Source of the DNA: Patella vulgata
Taxonomy: Eukaryota; Mollusca; Gastropoda; Patellidae
Direction: 5' to 3'
Assembly (NCBI RefSeq): GCF_932274485.2
Contig: NC_065881.2
Span: forward strand, 58,166,702 to 58,230,701
Length of the DNA: 64,000 nt
Below the pieces are notes generated by a model. It saw only the letters and a program-made list of their open reading frames with translations, did no database searches and had not been told where the DNA came from. Shown in pieces: positions 36,811-47,165 of this stretch; the first letter of the stretch is position 1; every line of letters starts with the position of its first letter. The translations under genes and the position numbers were made by a program.

Positions 36811-38026
36811 AAACAAGATTTGGCAATATAATAATTGCACGGTGCATATTATAATTAGGGGAAGCTCGATTGTCAGTCCGGAACGTCTCAATCGAGTGTC
36901 ACATAATTCATTCCTGTCACAGCTCTACCAGTTCCGACAACTGAGGTGGTGTGGGAGAACCGTGGCGTAAATAAACATAACGAATATATTTCAGCTATCA
37001 TGGTTGGTTGATATATTTTGTTACGTAGTCGGTGCATGTTTTGTAGTCGGAATTCCCCCTTTTCACTCGATTGCCACTATTTCGGGGATAGAGAGAATTC
37101 AATTCCGGAACATTCTATCGCCTTTCCTCTAAGTTTACTATTTCGAGGGAGACAACTCTAATTAGCCTGATCATCATCTGCAGGACTAGGGACGAAAGCT
37201 GCTAAGTATTTCAAACCATAGGATGGGCGTGTAACGTTTTTTCTTAACAAAAATATTTGATCGCTCGTTCTTCGCAATTCGCGCACCTAAATTTTCTGTA
37301 TTATACCGCTCCTATTTACAAACATTTCAAGAGTTTTGATAAATAAAATACCCAGGTCTGTAATGCCAAGTAGTCATTTTTTCTGTGGAAATATAATTCC
37401 TCGCGTCGTTTCAGCATGATTTTTTTTCTCAGCATGTTACCATATGACAATAAATGAGCCACTTCCATTGTTTTGATTTGTTAATAGTTTAAATTGGAAT
37501 TTGTATGGTTTATTTCTAGACGGGATATCTGATTCAATGATGGGACATTAATTAACTGTTTTAAGCGTTTGAATTGAATAAGTTCGGCAATTTATGGATA
37601 AACAAATAAAGACCGAGACCAGTCATAAAATAGATGAATTCAACAGCCGCATACCCGAATCCGTTCATCGCCGACATCACGTGCAGCAAACAAGCGATAG
37701 GGTGGGCGGATACTTAATATAATATTTGGGCACAGTCAGTTGGGTTTCCTATAATTTGTCGGACCTTTGGACATTCAGACCTTGTAGAACCATGGCCACT
37801 TTTTGTACTATACAATGGACTAGGCGTACATACTGGGCAAAAATATTTAAAATACCTTCGTCTGTCTGCCAGCCTATCTCTGTCTGTCCATTATACATTT
37901 TGGGAGTCAAAAACTCGAACTTGGTGCAGATGTTCATAAATTAATTTTCTGATTAACCTTTACTGCTTTGTCTAAGCAGAGATAAGCTGATCGGTTGAAA
38001 TTGTGGGAGACAATAACTCCGATTGT
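36811..38026. other. Intergenic, nothing firmly recognised
   Basis: Around 37726-37945 the text (GTCGGACCTTTGGACATTC.. CTGTCTGTCCATTATACATT) has the feel of another tandem-unit repeat, but no second copy was confirmed. Confidence 0.35.
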
Positions 38027-38038
38027 TGTTGAGGTAGA

Positions 38039-38312
38039 GGGGGTTGGATGGCCGAATGGTTAGCACGTGCGTGCTGTATCATAAAGCCTGTCATTGAGTC
38101 AACTGGCGTGGTTTCGAATCCCCGGTTGTATGTGACAAGGAGTAGGGTCGCCTGTCCAACCTCGTGGGTTTTCTCCGGGTCCTCCGGTTTCCTCCCACTC
38201 CTAAAGACCCCTACGCGCAAGCGAATTATTGAAATAAAATTAAACCATATGTTAGTCCCGAAATGACCTAGTTTGTGTCGAGTGGACGTTAAACCCCATT
38301 TCTCTCTCTCTC
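38039..38312 (+). mobile_element. SINE family A, full-length, with 12-bp target duplication
   Basis: The tRNA-like head starts GGGGGTTGGATGGCCGAATG. Box A is TGGCCGAATGGTTAGC and box B lies within GTGGTTTCGAATCCCCGGTT. The centre is CTCGTGGGTTTTCTCCGGGT then CCTCCGGTTTCCTCCCAC, followed by GCGCAAGCGAATTATTGAAA, TTAGTCCCGAAATGACCTAG, GTGTCGAGTGGACGTTAAAC and a (TC)n tail. The direct repeats TGTTGAGGTAGA at 38027-38038 and 38313-38324 are identical. The central domain resembles domains shared among several metazoan SINE superfamilies. It is transcribed by RNA polymerase III if active. Confidence 0.95.
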
Positions 38313-38324
38313 TGTTGAGGTAGA

Positions 38325-38772
38325 ATGTTCAAACTTTAGGGGGCGGGGTCAATCGGCCTTACTGTCCACTTGTCATTAATAGTAAATGAATATACCGCTA
38401 ATCCAAACAAGAGTCACTCTTAATTATGCATCTTCCTGAAATCCCCCACAATATTGACAGTTTATGTGATCTTTCAGATGCCCAGTGCATCAAAAATAAA
38501 ACGAAGCATATGATTTTAATCAGTTTGTTATTCAACTAACAAATACTGGTTACTACTAAAGGAAATTAAATAATGAATAAACTTCCCTTTTTTAATATAA
38601 ATCGCAAATCGGGCAGAGATATCCATATTCCCAGTGTTTAATATAACAATTGCCCATTATTTTTTTTAATGAAACAGTTCTTTGCAAGCACATTTTATAA
38701 TTATTCTTTGGTAATACGATTAAAGCTTTAAACAATAAATGGGTTTATAGTAATGTGTCAGTATATTATAAA
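38325..38772. other. 3' flank of the first receptor gene
   Basis: No repeat recognised. It would hold the 3' untranslated region of the minus-strand receptor. Confidence 0.35.
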
Positions 38773-40569
38773 TTACTTTTTATTTGCCTGGTTTTTCACG
38801 ACGAGCGAAAACCTCAGTCGATCCATAAACATATTGTCTTTAACATCCAAATAGGTAAACGTTTTAAGGCAACGTTTCAATATAGGATCCATTTTGCTTT
38901 CTGGGACTTCCTGATACTTGACAATGATTAAATGACGATGCTTCTTCACAATACTCTGATAGTAAGCTTGTTTAAATTCTTCCATCCCCCATATACTCTG
39001 AATAAAGTTATTAGACAAGATGACGATAGAATGTCGACTGTTCTCAATACTGTCAATGATGTTATCCAAAATGGTTTTGCCACCAAGGAAATCTCTTTGA
39101 TGAAGACATAATTCAAATGGCTTGGTTCCTTTGGCTTTCGGTTGTTCCAAAGTATTCTGGAGTACATCATAAACCCAATCCTCATCCGCCGTACTGTATG
39201 AAACGAATGCATCGTAGCGTTTAGACTCCTTTTTATCATCCACATCCCAGGGAAACAGCACACCAAATCTTGTATAAATAATTATTTTGATTTCCTTTCT
39301 ATATCGTGCAATTAGAATAATTATTACAACCACCGAAAAAGCAACAATAGCCAATATAACGAGAGCTACAGTCAGATCAGCTGGGGGTATCGCACATCCC
39401 ATATCTTCTTTAGTCAAATAGTGTAACATTTTACCACGAGCTGAAAGTGGAGTGGCACAAGTCATATTTCTGATATATTTATATTTAAACAAATCACCAA
39501 CAAACCAATCCTCATCTTGAACCTGGTAAATAAATTCCTGTTTTAAACAATCACAGTCCAAAGGATTATTCCTAATATCAATGAACATTCGTTCCAACAT
39601 TGACCAATCGACCAGATCTTTAACAGTAAGCACAGTTATATTGTTATGCGTTACATCAATGATAGTATCCTCACCCGGTTCAACGTCGAATCTATTTTTC
39701 ATTGGAACATCCGTGATTTTATTGTAACTAAGATCTAGGTATTTCAGTTGCGGGAACGTTAGTCTCCAATCTAACAAGGTTTCCGATATTTCCTTCCAAT
39801 TGTTATGAGAATAATTTAAATATTTCAAAACTGGAAATTTGGAATTTTGACCCACAACTCTGACGTGATAGACAACCATGGTGTTAGCATGGGAATCTTC
39901 AAGTTCTTCCAAATGGAGATACCTGCAAATGGGTTTATAATCTAACACATCATTGATAAGTTGTACCTGGTCCATCTGTGGCCCGGAAGTAGTTTCAGTT
40001 AAGAGTTCTTTTCGGATAATAAAAGACATGGTCATGTTTCTTCTGGTTATCTTTTTAATGGTTGCATCGTGACCACAGGTAAATTCCTTAGTAATGTTTT
40101 GCACATTGTTAAGACTGCTAAAAAGAACAATGGGGTCGATAACAATATCTGAGTTAATAATAGTCAGTGATTCTAAACTATCAGTCCTGTTATCCATTTC
40201 AGCATTGTTCCAATCGTTGAAGTAATCCCGCACACTACAGCCTTCAATCTTTAGTTTCACTAATTTCTCTATCTTCATAGGCAAGGACATGGACAGATTT
40301 CCAGCGCCAGTGCAATGAAAATTTGCACTGTAAGAAATGTCTTCTGTTAGATTTGACGTGTAATCATTTAAATGTTTAAGGACAATGGTTACTTGGTCAT
40401 TACCACTAAGCGAACAGTTTAACTCTATATGTTTCGATTCTCTATCCACAGTTCTTGTCACTTTGCAGACTTCAATCCAAGATGGTGGATATGTCCGATG
40501 TGATGATGATACTGTACACAACGCTATAAATACAGCTAGTTTAGCTTTGAATAACTGGCTCCACTTCAT
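38773..40569 (-). CDS. Toll-like receptor, short-ectodomain type (copy 1)
   Basis: A 598-residue single-pass receptor with a signal peptide at about 1-22. The ectodomain has many N-glycosylation sites and two recognisable leucine-rich repeats (FPVLKYLNYSHNN near 245, FPQLKYLDLSYNKI near 272). One LRRCT cap has cysteines 339, 341, 371 and 392. The membrane span is about 398-421 and the TIR domain about 451-590. TIR box 1 is YDAFVSYS and box 2 is LCLHQRDFLGGK with glycine at the usual BB-loop proline; box 3 lacks the usual FW pair. The family signals through TIR adaptors such as MyD88 to NF-kappaB; ligand unknown. There is no intron in the coding part. It lacks the 45-residue tail of copies 2 and 3 and ends eight residues after the TIR domain, with AATAAA inside its last codons. 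Transcription runs opposite to the other two. Ectodomain identity to them is low, but the cap and membrane span are nearly the same. Confidence 0.95.
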   Translation of the reverse strand: MKWSQLFKAKLAVFIALCTVSSSHRTYPPSWIEVCKVTRTVDRESKHIELNCSLSGNDQVTIVLKHLNDYTSNLTEDISYSANFHCTGAGNLSMSLPMKIEKLVKLKIEGCSVRDYFNDWNNAEMDNRTDSLESLTIINSDIVIDPIVLFSSLNNVQNITKEFTCGHDATIKKITRRNMTMSFIIRKELLTETTSGPQMDQVQLINDVLDYKPICRYLHLEELEDSHANTMVVYHVRVVGQNSKFPVLKYLNYSHNNWKEISETLLDWRLTFPQLKYLDLSYNKITDVPMKNRFDVEPGEDTIIDVTHNNITVLTVKDLVDWSMLERMFIDIRNNPLDCDCLKQEFIYQVQDEDWFVGDLFKYKYIRNMTCATPLSARGKMLHYLTKEDMGCAIPPADLTVALVILAIVAFSVVVIIILIARYRKEIKIIIYTRFGVLFPWDVDDKKESKRYDAFVSYSTADEDWVYDVLQNTLEQPKAKGTKPFELCLHQRDFLGGKTILDNIIDSIENSRHSIVILSNNFIQSIWGMEEFKQAYYQSIVKKHRHLIIVKYQEVPESKMDPILKRCLKTFTYLDVKDNMFMDRLRFSLVVKNQANKK

Positions 40570-41819
40570 TTTTTAATCTGAATGCCAGTTTCAATTCTCT
40601 AAATTGCATAACACAACATTCTCAATAACTGTTTTGTATACACGAGTGTCTTTCCCGAAACCAACTGACTACAGTGAATTTTCCTAACAAATTATATTGT
40701 TGTATAATTCTATTAAAATGAATAATGGGGTTCCTAGCTATTTTTTTACTCACACGACGACACTTAAGAAGATATCCATCAAAGTCATTGCTGCCTCCTG
40801 CATGGTATATATCATCCACATAGTAAAACCAGTGAAGCAGAAAAAAGAACAAAAATAAAAACACATTAATTAGGTCTTGTCTTCATTTCTACTTGAATAT
40901 TGTTTTTGTCATTCATCAATCATTGCATGCATACACGTCGTCCGTGTACACAAGATTAGAGAAGAATAAGATGAACAACAACAAAAAATGTTTTCAGGAA
41001 AAGATAGTTCAATTCTAACACAACCCCCCTTTCAGAAAGCACTAACACACAAGCATATCCAAATGAAAAATAAACTTGACATGGCTAACAACCCACAACA
41101 AATTGTATATGAGAAAATGAAGTAAATAGTCTATTTTTCCGAAGTATAATGTACGGTTCGCATTAACTACTATGTCCTGTTCACAAACATATAACATACA
41201 TATATATATATAACATAAAAAAAGCAACTAATTATGGTGTCAAATATATCGCCTCCGGCAACTAACTTTATCTATGTCTCATTTTTTAGTCCAATGTACA
41301 TACTCACAGAGTTAAGAATAATATTTACAACGAACGATTATAAAAAAACAATATTGGCGTCAGGGAGGGTTGGGTATTCTTTGTATGTTAAAAAAAAAGG
41401 TTTATGATCAGTTAATTACTTTGTAGATCATACATGTGATTATTGGATTGAAAGCGTACAATAAAGTACAACACAGTTTATACACGATGGCTGTTTTGTA
41501 AGTGATACAGCAATATTTATTTATACACGGGTGTGAATAGCGAACATTAAGTCGGCTTTATGTGTTATAGCTATATAAGTTTTATTAATTTAAATCAATT
41601 GAATAATAACACAAATCTAAAAGCAGTCACCTTATATAAGGTCGACTCTTTCACACGTGTATATCACTTGTTTTCACTTAGTGGCAAAGGGTGAATGATA
41701 AGTGCTGGTAAATACTACGTATTTTTCCCCTTTAACTGCATAAACAGCATATTAAACTGGGGTGGGTGAGTGCATAAACTCATTTTGTTGGAAACTGAAA
41801 GAGCTTCCTATCGATACAT
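40570..41819. other. 5' flank of the first receptor gene
   Basis: Upstream region of the minus-strand receptor. A TTCAG just upstream of the ATG could be a splice acceptor of a non-coding first exon, as proposed for copy 3, but no polypyrimidine tract is clear. A (TA)n tract lies near 41203. No other gene. Confidence 0.3.
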
Positions 41820-43035
41820 TATCATATGGACGTATATTGTCGTCGCCCCTGTCCGTCTGTCCGTCCAAGATTGTTTGTGGACACTCTACAGACCACCATT
41901 CTTATCCGATTTCGACGAAACTTGAAATATAGGTTAATCTCCAAAAGATCTCCGCTGCTTTCTATATTGGCATGTATCGGATCGAAACCGTATGAATTAT
42001 GGCCCAAAAATCACGCTTTTAGCTTGTGGACACTTTAGAGGTCACAATTTTCACCCGAGTTTGATGAAGCTTGAAATGCATGTTTATAACCCAAAAATCT
42101 TGGTTCCTGTCGATATTCGCGCATATCGTATCGTAACTTCCTGAATTATGGTCGATGATTGTACGAAAAATCGCATGTTTAGCTTGTTGTCCCTGTAGAG
42201 GTCAGAATTATTATCTGATTTAAAAAAACGTTCGAATATATAATCGTTACACCGTTGTTGGTTGAGTTCGAATTTCATGAATATCAAACCAAAACTGGCA
42301 GACAAAATGGCCGCCCACCGTGCGCAAATAATGTAAACATCTGGTATATCAAGGTTGTGGACCCTCTAGAGGTCACAATTTTGATCCGATTTTGATGAAA
42401 CTTGAAATATATGTTTATAACCTACAGATCTTGGTTCCTTTCGATATGTGCGCATATCGGATCGTAACTTCCTTAATTATGGCCCTTGATTGTACAAAAT
42501 TTAGAGGTCACAATTTTTATCCGATTTAAAAAAAGGTGTGAATATATCCCCGTTACACACTAAGATCTTGGTTCCTTTTGATAATCGCGCATATCCGAAC
42601 GTAACTTCCTGGAGTATGGCCCCTGATTGTTCGAAAAATCGCATTTTTAGCTTGCAGATTCTCTAGAGGTGACATTTTTTATTTTAAAAAAAACGTTTAA
42701 ATATATAACCATTCCAACATAATAAAGGTTGAATTCGAATTTCAGGAAAATTGAAATGAAACTGCCCAACAAAATTGTGTAAAACTATGTAATACGAAGG
42801 TTGTGGACCCCCTAGAGGTCACAATGTTTATCCGATTTTGATGAAACTTGAAATGTATGTTCATAACACAAAGATCTCGATTCACTTCGATGTTTGCACA
42901 TAAAGGACAATATCTTCCTGGATTATGGCCCCAGATTGTTATACTAAAAATCACATTATTTTTTTTAACTCGTTCTCTGTCCATCTCTTGCAAAATGTGG
43001 GCGTATCTTGCATGGTAACCGCTTGTGCCTTGTGC
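41820..43035 (+). repeat. Tandem-unit element T, plus copy
   Basis: The head reads TGGACGTATATTGTCGTCGC then CCGTCTGTCCGTCC. About seven units follow with a mean period near 155 bases; the GAAACTTGAAATAT-type phrase or its drifted form falls at about 41921, 42070, 42231, 42401, 42535, 42693 and 42846. Each unit has CTCTAGAGGTCACAATTTTT, ATCCGATTTTGATGAAACTT, GATCTTGGTTCCTTTCGATA, CGCATATCGGATCGTAACTT and a GATTGT.CGAAAAATCGCA phrase. The tail reads CCATCTCTTGCAAAATGTGG then GCGTATCTTGCATGGTAACC. The units look weakly protein-like but contain many stops. Confidence 0.8.
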
Positions 43036-43604
43036 CCTTTTAAAAATTAGACCATTTTCATATTTTCATAATGGCTTTCGTCTGCTCTGGCACATTTTTG
43101 TCAGGTCACCACTCATAAATGATCATATGTAGTTAGAAAGAAATCCTAAAGACAGAATATTTTGAGTAAAGAAGTACCCATTTGAACGACAAATTTCATT
43201 ACTATTAGTAATCACTGTTACTTGTTTTTACTCAGTTTAAATTGATAGACCAAATGAAATTTAAATGATGCTGGATGAATGTCATCGTATTAGGTATAAG
43301 GCAGGAGTATCATTAATCCCTAATCGGAAAATGTAAATCCCTAATTTTATTTCCTCTTATATTGACACAGGCGAACCACTTAATCGCCAAAATATGTACG
43401 AAAATGGATTCATCTACCTCGAAAACACCAAACTTATTCCTTACGTAATATTCAAAGACATCTTTGCCATTCATTGTTCTCGGTATTCACGGAAAATATT
43501 ATAAAGGAACTCATCGGTGGTTGTTGATAGATGGTATCTTTACGAGTTTCTCACATCCAGTGACGGATCATGGCGAGGGCATCAAAGGCAAATTATTAGG
43601 GGGC
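43036..43604. other. Intergenic, nothing recognised
   Basis: No gene or repeat recognised left of the foldback arm. Confidence 0.35.
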
Positions 43605-43611
43605 ATCGACT

Positions 43612-43995
43612 TCTCGCCGCTAGAAGTCGAGGGTGAGAACACGGGAAGACGAGAAGTCGAGGGCGAGAACACGAGGGGACGAAAACACGAGAAGTCGAGG
43701 GCGAGAACACGAGAAGACGAGAACACGAGGAAATAGGGCGAGAATACGAGGATCTCGCCCCGAGAGCACGAGATTACTTTCACCTCGACTTCTCGCTCCC
43801 TCGTGTTCTCGCCTTTGAAAAACCGCGTGTTCTCGCACTCTCGCCCTCGACTTCTCGTCTTCTCGCCCTCGACTTCTCGTGTTCTCGCTCCCTCGCTCCC
43901 TCGCCTTTGGGTTAATCTCGTCCTCTCGTGTTCTCGCTTCCTCGCTTCGTCACAATCTCTACTTCTCGTCTGCTCGTGTTCTCGCTTCGGAAGTG
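43612..43995. repeat. GAGAAGTCGAGG-type repeats, left arm
   Basis: Purine-rich 10-24 base modules (GAGAAGTCGAGGGCGAGAAC, ACACGAG, GAAGACGAG) run to about 43745, then switch strand to pyrimidine-rich modules (CTCGACTTCTCG, CTCGTGTTCTCG, CTCCCTCG) to about 43990. The arm is therefore itself a hairpin with its turn near 43745-43790. Open frames crossing it are repeat artefacts. Confidence 0.85.
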
Positions 43996-44280
43996 CAGTT
44001 TATAAGCATGTCCACTGACTACCGTATCGGCATTTATATTTGGACATGGATTATAATAAACGGAAATGTTTGAAGTTCTAGAAAATTTATAGTCCTAAAC
44101 AATTTTAATCTCTTCTTGCACAGATAGCATTGTATTCTGTAATCGATTTTAAGTCTTCAGTCGAATCTATCTTTGGTCTCTATCTTCAATTACCTTCATC
44201 GTGTTTTTTGATGCGTGGACTTGTCAGTGCTGTTGGATGTTAAGTCTGACAAGGGACAACGTATAATCGTTCGAATGGGA

Positions 44281-44947
44281 TTAAAAGAACGAGGTCCTGT
44301 GCCCAGAATCGAAATGAAGTTGGCTCTACGGTGGCCCAGTGAGTAGGACGTTTGCTTTCTAACTTCATCAAAGTTCATCGTGATTTTTCTGGCGATGGAA
44401 TACAAATAACCGAGATCCCGTGTCCGGAATCTAAATGAAGTGTGAGCTACGATGGCTCAGTGAGTAGGACGTTTGCTCTCTTACTTCATCAAAGTTCTCC
44501 TGGATTTTTCAGTCGGGGTTCCTGCTTGTCAGTGGTATAGTCGTTTGAATGGTATATAAAAAACGAGGTTCCTTGTCCGAAATCGAAATGAAGTGGGGGC
44601 TACGGTGGCTCAGTGAGTAGGACGTTTGCTCTCTAACCTCATCAAAGTTCATCTTGTGGTGTAGGACGGAGAGCCTGGCAAGAGACAACATATAATCGTT
44701 CGGATGGAATAAAAACAACCGAGGTCCCATTTTCGGAATCTAAATGAAGTAGGAGCTACGGTGCGTCAGTGAGTGGGACGTTTGCTCTCTTACTTCAGTG
44801 GTGTAGGAGGAAAGCCCTCGCAAGGGACCACGTATAGTCGTTCGGATAGCATAAAAAAAACGAGGTCCCGTGTCCGGAATCGAAATGAAGTGGGAGTTGG
44901 GGTGGCTCAGTGAGTAGTAGGTTTGCTCTCTAACATCATTAAAGTTC
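44281..44947 (+). repeat. Array of SINE B-like heads
   Basis: The phrase CTACGGTGGCTCAGTGAGTA then GGACGTTTGCTCTC recurs at about 44326, 44448, 44601, 44757 and 44897, a spacing of 122 to 156. Each unit continues CTTCATCAAAGTTCATC, CAGTGGTGTAGGACGGA, ATAATCGTTCGGATGG and CCGAGGTCCCGTGTCCGGAA. The GGTGGCTCAGTGAGTAG phrase fits a tRNA box A, so the array consists of tandemly repeated tRNA-like SINE heads. Parts of it lie in both foldback arms. Confidence 0.8.
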
Positions 44948-45303
44948 GGAGCCACGGTGGCTAAGTGGGTAAGAAGCTGGCTTACTAAACTGGAGGTCAC
45001 GTGTTCGATCCCTGCATTGGCCGAGAAAATTCATCGGGGTTTTCCGACGTGGTTTCCCCTTGTCAGTGGTACAGGGTGGAGGGCTTAGTAAGGACAGCTG
45101 TCTAGTTGTTCGGATGGGACGAAAAACCGGGGCTATCAATTGGCGTGCACGTAATTGGCAGTTTGAATTCGATATAAGCAGAGGCCTTGGTGCCGCTGCC
45201 TGGGCACAATTTTCCTCATAGCACACTGTATGGCGTATGTCCGTCTTCATTAGCCCAATCGGAGCAGAACAGTAGGACGTTAAACCCTATTTCATTTCAT
45301 TTT
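44948..45303 (+). mobile_element. SINE family B, full-length
   Basis: A 356-base tRNA-derived SINE. The head is GGAGCCACGGTGGCTAAGTG with box A and box B is GTGTTCGATCCCTG. The body includes CATCGGGGTTTTCCGACGTG, CCTTGTCAGTGGTACAGGGT, GTTCGGATGGGACGAAAAAC, CCTCATAGCACACTGTATGG and GTCCGTCTTCATTAGCCC. The 3' end is AGGACGTTAAACCCTATTTC with an (ATTTC)n tail. ATTAAAGTTC before it and ATCAAAGTTC after it look like the target duplication, placed inside a unit of the SINE B-like array, which resumes at 45304. Confidence 0.9.
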
Positions 45304-45459
45304 ATCAAAGTTCATCGGACATTTTCTGGCGATGTATCCCCCTTGTCAGTGGTGTAGGACGGAAGGCATGGGGACAGCATGTCGTTCGGATGCCATGAAA
45401 AACCGAGGTCTCGTGTATACATTGGCGTGGTGGTGGTGTGTGTGTGTGTGGGGGGGGGG
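45304..45459 (+). repeat. Resumed array unit and (GT)n/G run
   Basis: CATCGGACATTTTCTGGCGA, CTTGTCAGTGGTGTAGGACG and GTCGTTCGGATG continue the interrupted array unit. A (GT)n then G12 tract follows at about 45433-45461. Confidence 0.65.
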
Positions 45460-45625
45460 GGACTCTGTTTCGATCCCCCGCTTATATGTGATATGGAGTA
45501 GGGTCATCTTTCCAACCTTGTGGGTTTTCTTCAGGCCCCCCTCACGCTAAAAAAAACTGTAAATTGCTTGATTTATCGAGTGGACGTTCAACCCCATCCC
45601 CCCCCCCCTCCTCTCATTTCATTTT
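45460..45625 (+). repeat. SINE family A, truncated copy
   Basis: Box B-like TGTTTCGATCCCCCGC, GTGATATGGAGTAGGGTCAT, CCTTGTGGGTTTTCTTC, then GAGTGGACGTTCAACCCCAT and a C-rich tail. The head and most of the region after the centre are missing. Confidence 0.7.
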
Positions 45626-46040
45626 CATTTCGAACGTCAACAAAAACCGATAATAATTGTTTCCTTTGTATTAGAAAATAACGTTTTTAAACACATTAAT
45701 ACATAATATAAGCACTAGACCAAAAATAACCACATTAAGTCATTACTGTACACACATTAAAATGACGCACACTAAACTAAGTGAGCACGCAGAAAAGTGT
45801 ACCTGCATCAAAAAGTATTCAAACCAGCTTTGGTGGCAGCATGCTTAATATTTCACAGAATAAACCACTAGACTGCAAAATTTCAGAAGCCTCCTTTGCT
45901 GTTTTGTCGACATATACTACCATAAACATACCACAAATACCATAAACATACCACAAATATGGGAAAATCGGGTTATTTTAGGCTCACTGCGCCCATAATA
46001 ACTTCTTAACTAGCTTTGGTGGCTCCAAGGTTTATGTTTT
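45626..46040. repeat. Spacer with small duplications
   Basis: ACCATAAACATACCACAAAT occurs twice in a row at about 45920-45958. The AGCTTTGGTGGCAGCATG / TTTCACAGAATAAACCAC / TAGACTGCAAAATTTCAG text at 45826-45888 has a diverged second copy at 46982-47042. Confidence 0.6.
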
Positions 46041-46055
46041 CGAATTAACGGATGA

Positions 46056-46331
46056 GAGAGAGAGAGAGAAATGGGGTTTAACGTCCACTCGACACAAACT
46101 AGGTCATTTCGGGACTAACATATGGTTTAACTTTATTTACATAATTCGCTTGCGCGTAGGGGTCTTTAGCAGTGGGAGGAAACCGGAGGCCCCGGAGAAA
46201 ACCCACGAGGTTGGACAGGCGACCCTACTCCTTGCCACGTACAACCGGGGATTCGAAACCACGCCAGTCGACTCAATGACAGACTTTATGATACAGCGCG
46301 CTCACGCTAACCATTCAGCCATCCAACCCCC
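46056..46331 (-). mobile_element. SINE family A, full-length, with 15-bp target duplication
   Basis: Minus-strand copy, 276 bases, nearly the same as the one at 38039-38312 (TAGTCCCGAAATGACCTAG, GCGCAAGCGAATTA, CACTGCTAAAGACCCCTACG). CGAATTAACGGATGA stands identically at 46041-46055 and 46332-46346. It is the cleanest and probably youngest insertion in the window. Confidence 0.95.
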
Positions 46332-46424
46332 CGAATTAACGGATGAATAAGTTATGAACATACCACTGTTCTGTATACCATTCTATGATGCATTATCAAA
46401 TTACTCGTAGGATACCCGGCTCTA

Positions 46425-46565
46425 CACGGGCCCAAATTCGCCCGTGACCTAAATTCGCTCTTGGTCCAAGTTCGCCCGTAGCTCAAATTTGCCAGGGGGG
46501 GGGGGGGGCAATGCCCAAATTCGCACGGAACCAAATTCGCCCGAGGCACAATTCGTTCGTGGCCC
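46425..46565 (-). repeat. Minisatellite of CCCAAATTCGCCCGTG-type units
   Basis: About eight imperfect units of 16-20 bases (GCCCAAATTCGCCCGTGACC, CCAAGTTCGCCCGTAGCTC, CCAAATTCGCCCGAGGCAC and the like) flank a G16 run at 46494-46509. A few related words continue near 46655. Confidence 0.8.
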
Positions 46566-46759
46566 AGATTCGATGGCCTAAAACATTCACGTTTTTAGTG
46601 CTTTTTAATTTGATACGAGATATGTTGGGGTGGATCGTGGCAACGAAGCGTACTTCGCCTGGGGCCCAAATTCAATGGCCAAAAACATTCGTGTTGTGAT
46701 GCTGGTTAATTTAATACCACATAATAATGTGTGAGTGGAGCGCGGCGACATACAAAGAT

Positions 46760-46900
46760 ACATACCCACTTAGATTTTATTTATATAGATATCACCGCAA
46801 AGTTCTTATGGCCACGAAGCGTGATGGGCGAACATCCATACATACATACGTGCATACATACACAACTTGATTTTATTTATATAGATATCACCTCAAAGAT
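46760..46900 (+). repeat. Direct repeat with GATTTTATTTATATAGATAT core
   Basis: The 28-base phrase containing GATTTTATTTATATAGATAT followed by CACC occurs at about 46770 and 46866, a spacing of about 96. CATA-rich microsatellite text precedes both. Confidence 0.75.
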
Positions 46901-47039
46901 CCATGACCCGGATTCGGGAAAAACTTTTGGAGTTTATTAATCAAAGGATACGTCCAGGCTGCATCAAAACCACCTAAATGAGCCTTGGTGGAAAAATGTT
47001 ATTTATTTCACAGAATCAACTACCAGACTGTACACTTTC

Positions 47040-47165
47040 AGGATCGACAGGCGACCTATCCCTTGACACGTACAAGCGGGGAATCGATACCCCGCCAGTT
47101 GATTCAATTACAGTCCTTATGATCAATCGCGAACGCGTTAACCATTCGGCTACCAAAACCTATTC
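47040..47165 (-). repeat. SINE A-like tRNA head only
   Basis: The minus strand shows GGTAGCCGAATGGTTAACGC (box A) and GGGGTATCGATTCCCCGCTT (box B), then ACGTGTCAAGGGATAGGTCG. The body and tail are absent. Confidence 0.7.

Noticed and set aside
37726-37944. Open frames on both strands in a repeat-like stretch
   Set aside because: Both strands are open for chance reasons; no family signature.
38039-38120. Possible functional tRNA gene
   Set aside because: Boxes A and B are present, but the acceptor stem does not close properly and the sequence recurs as the head of a SINE with target duplications.
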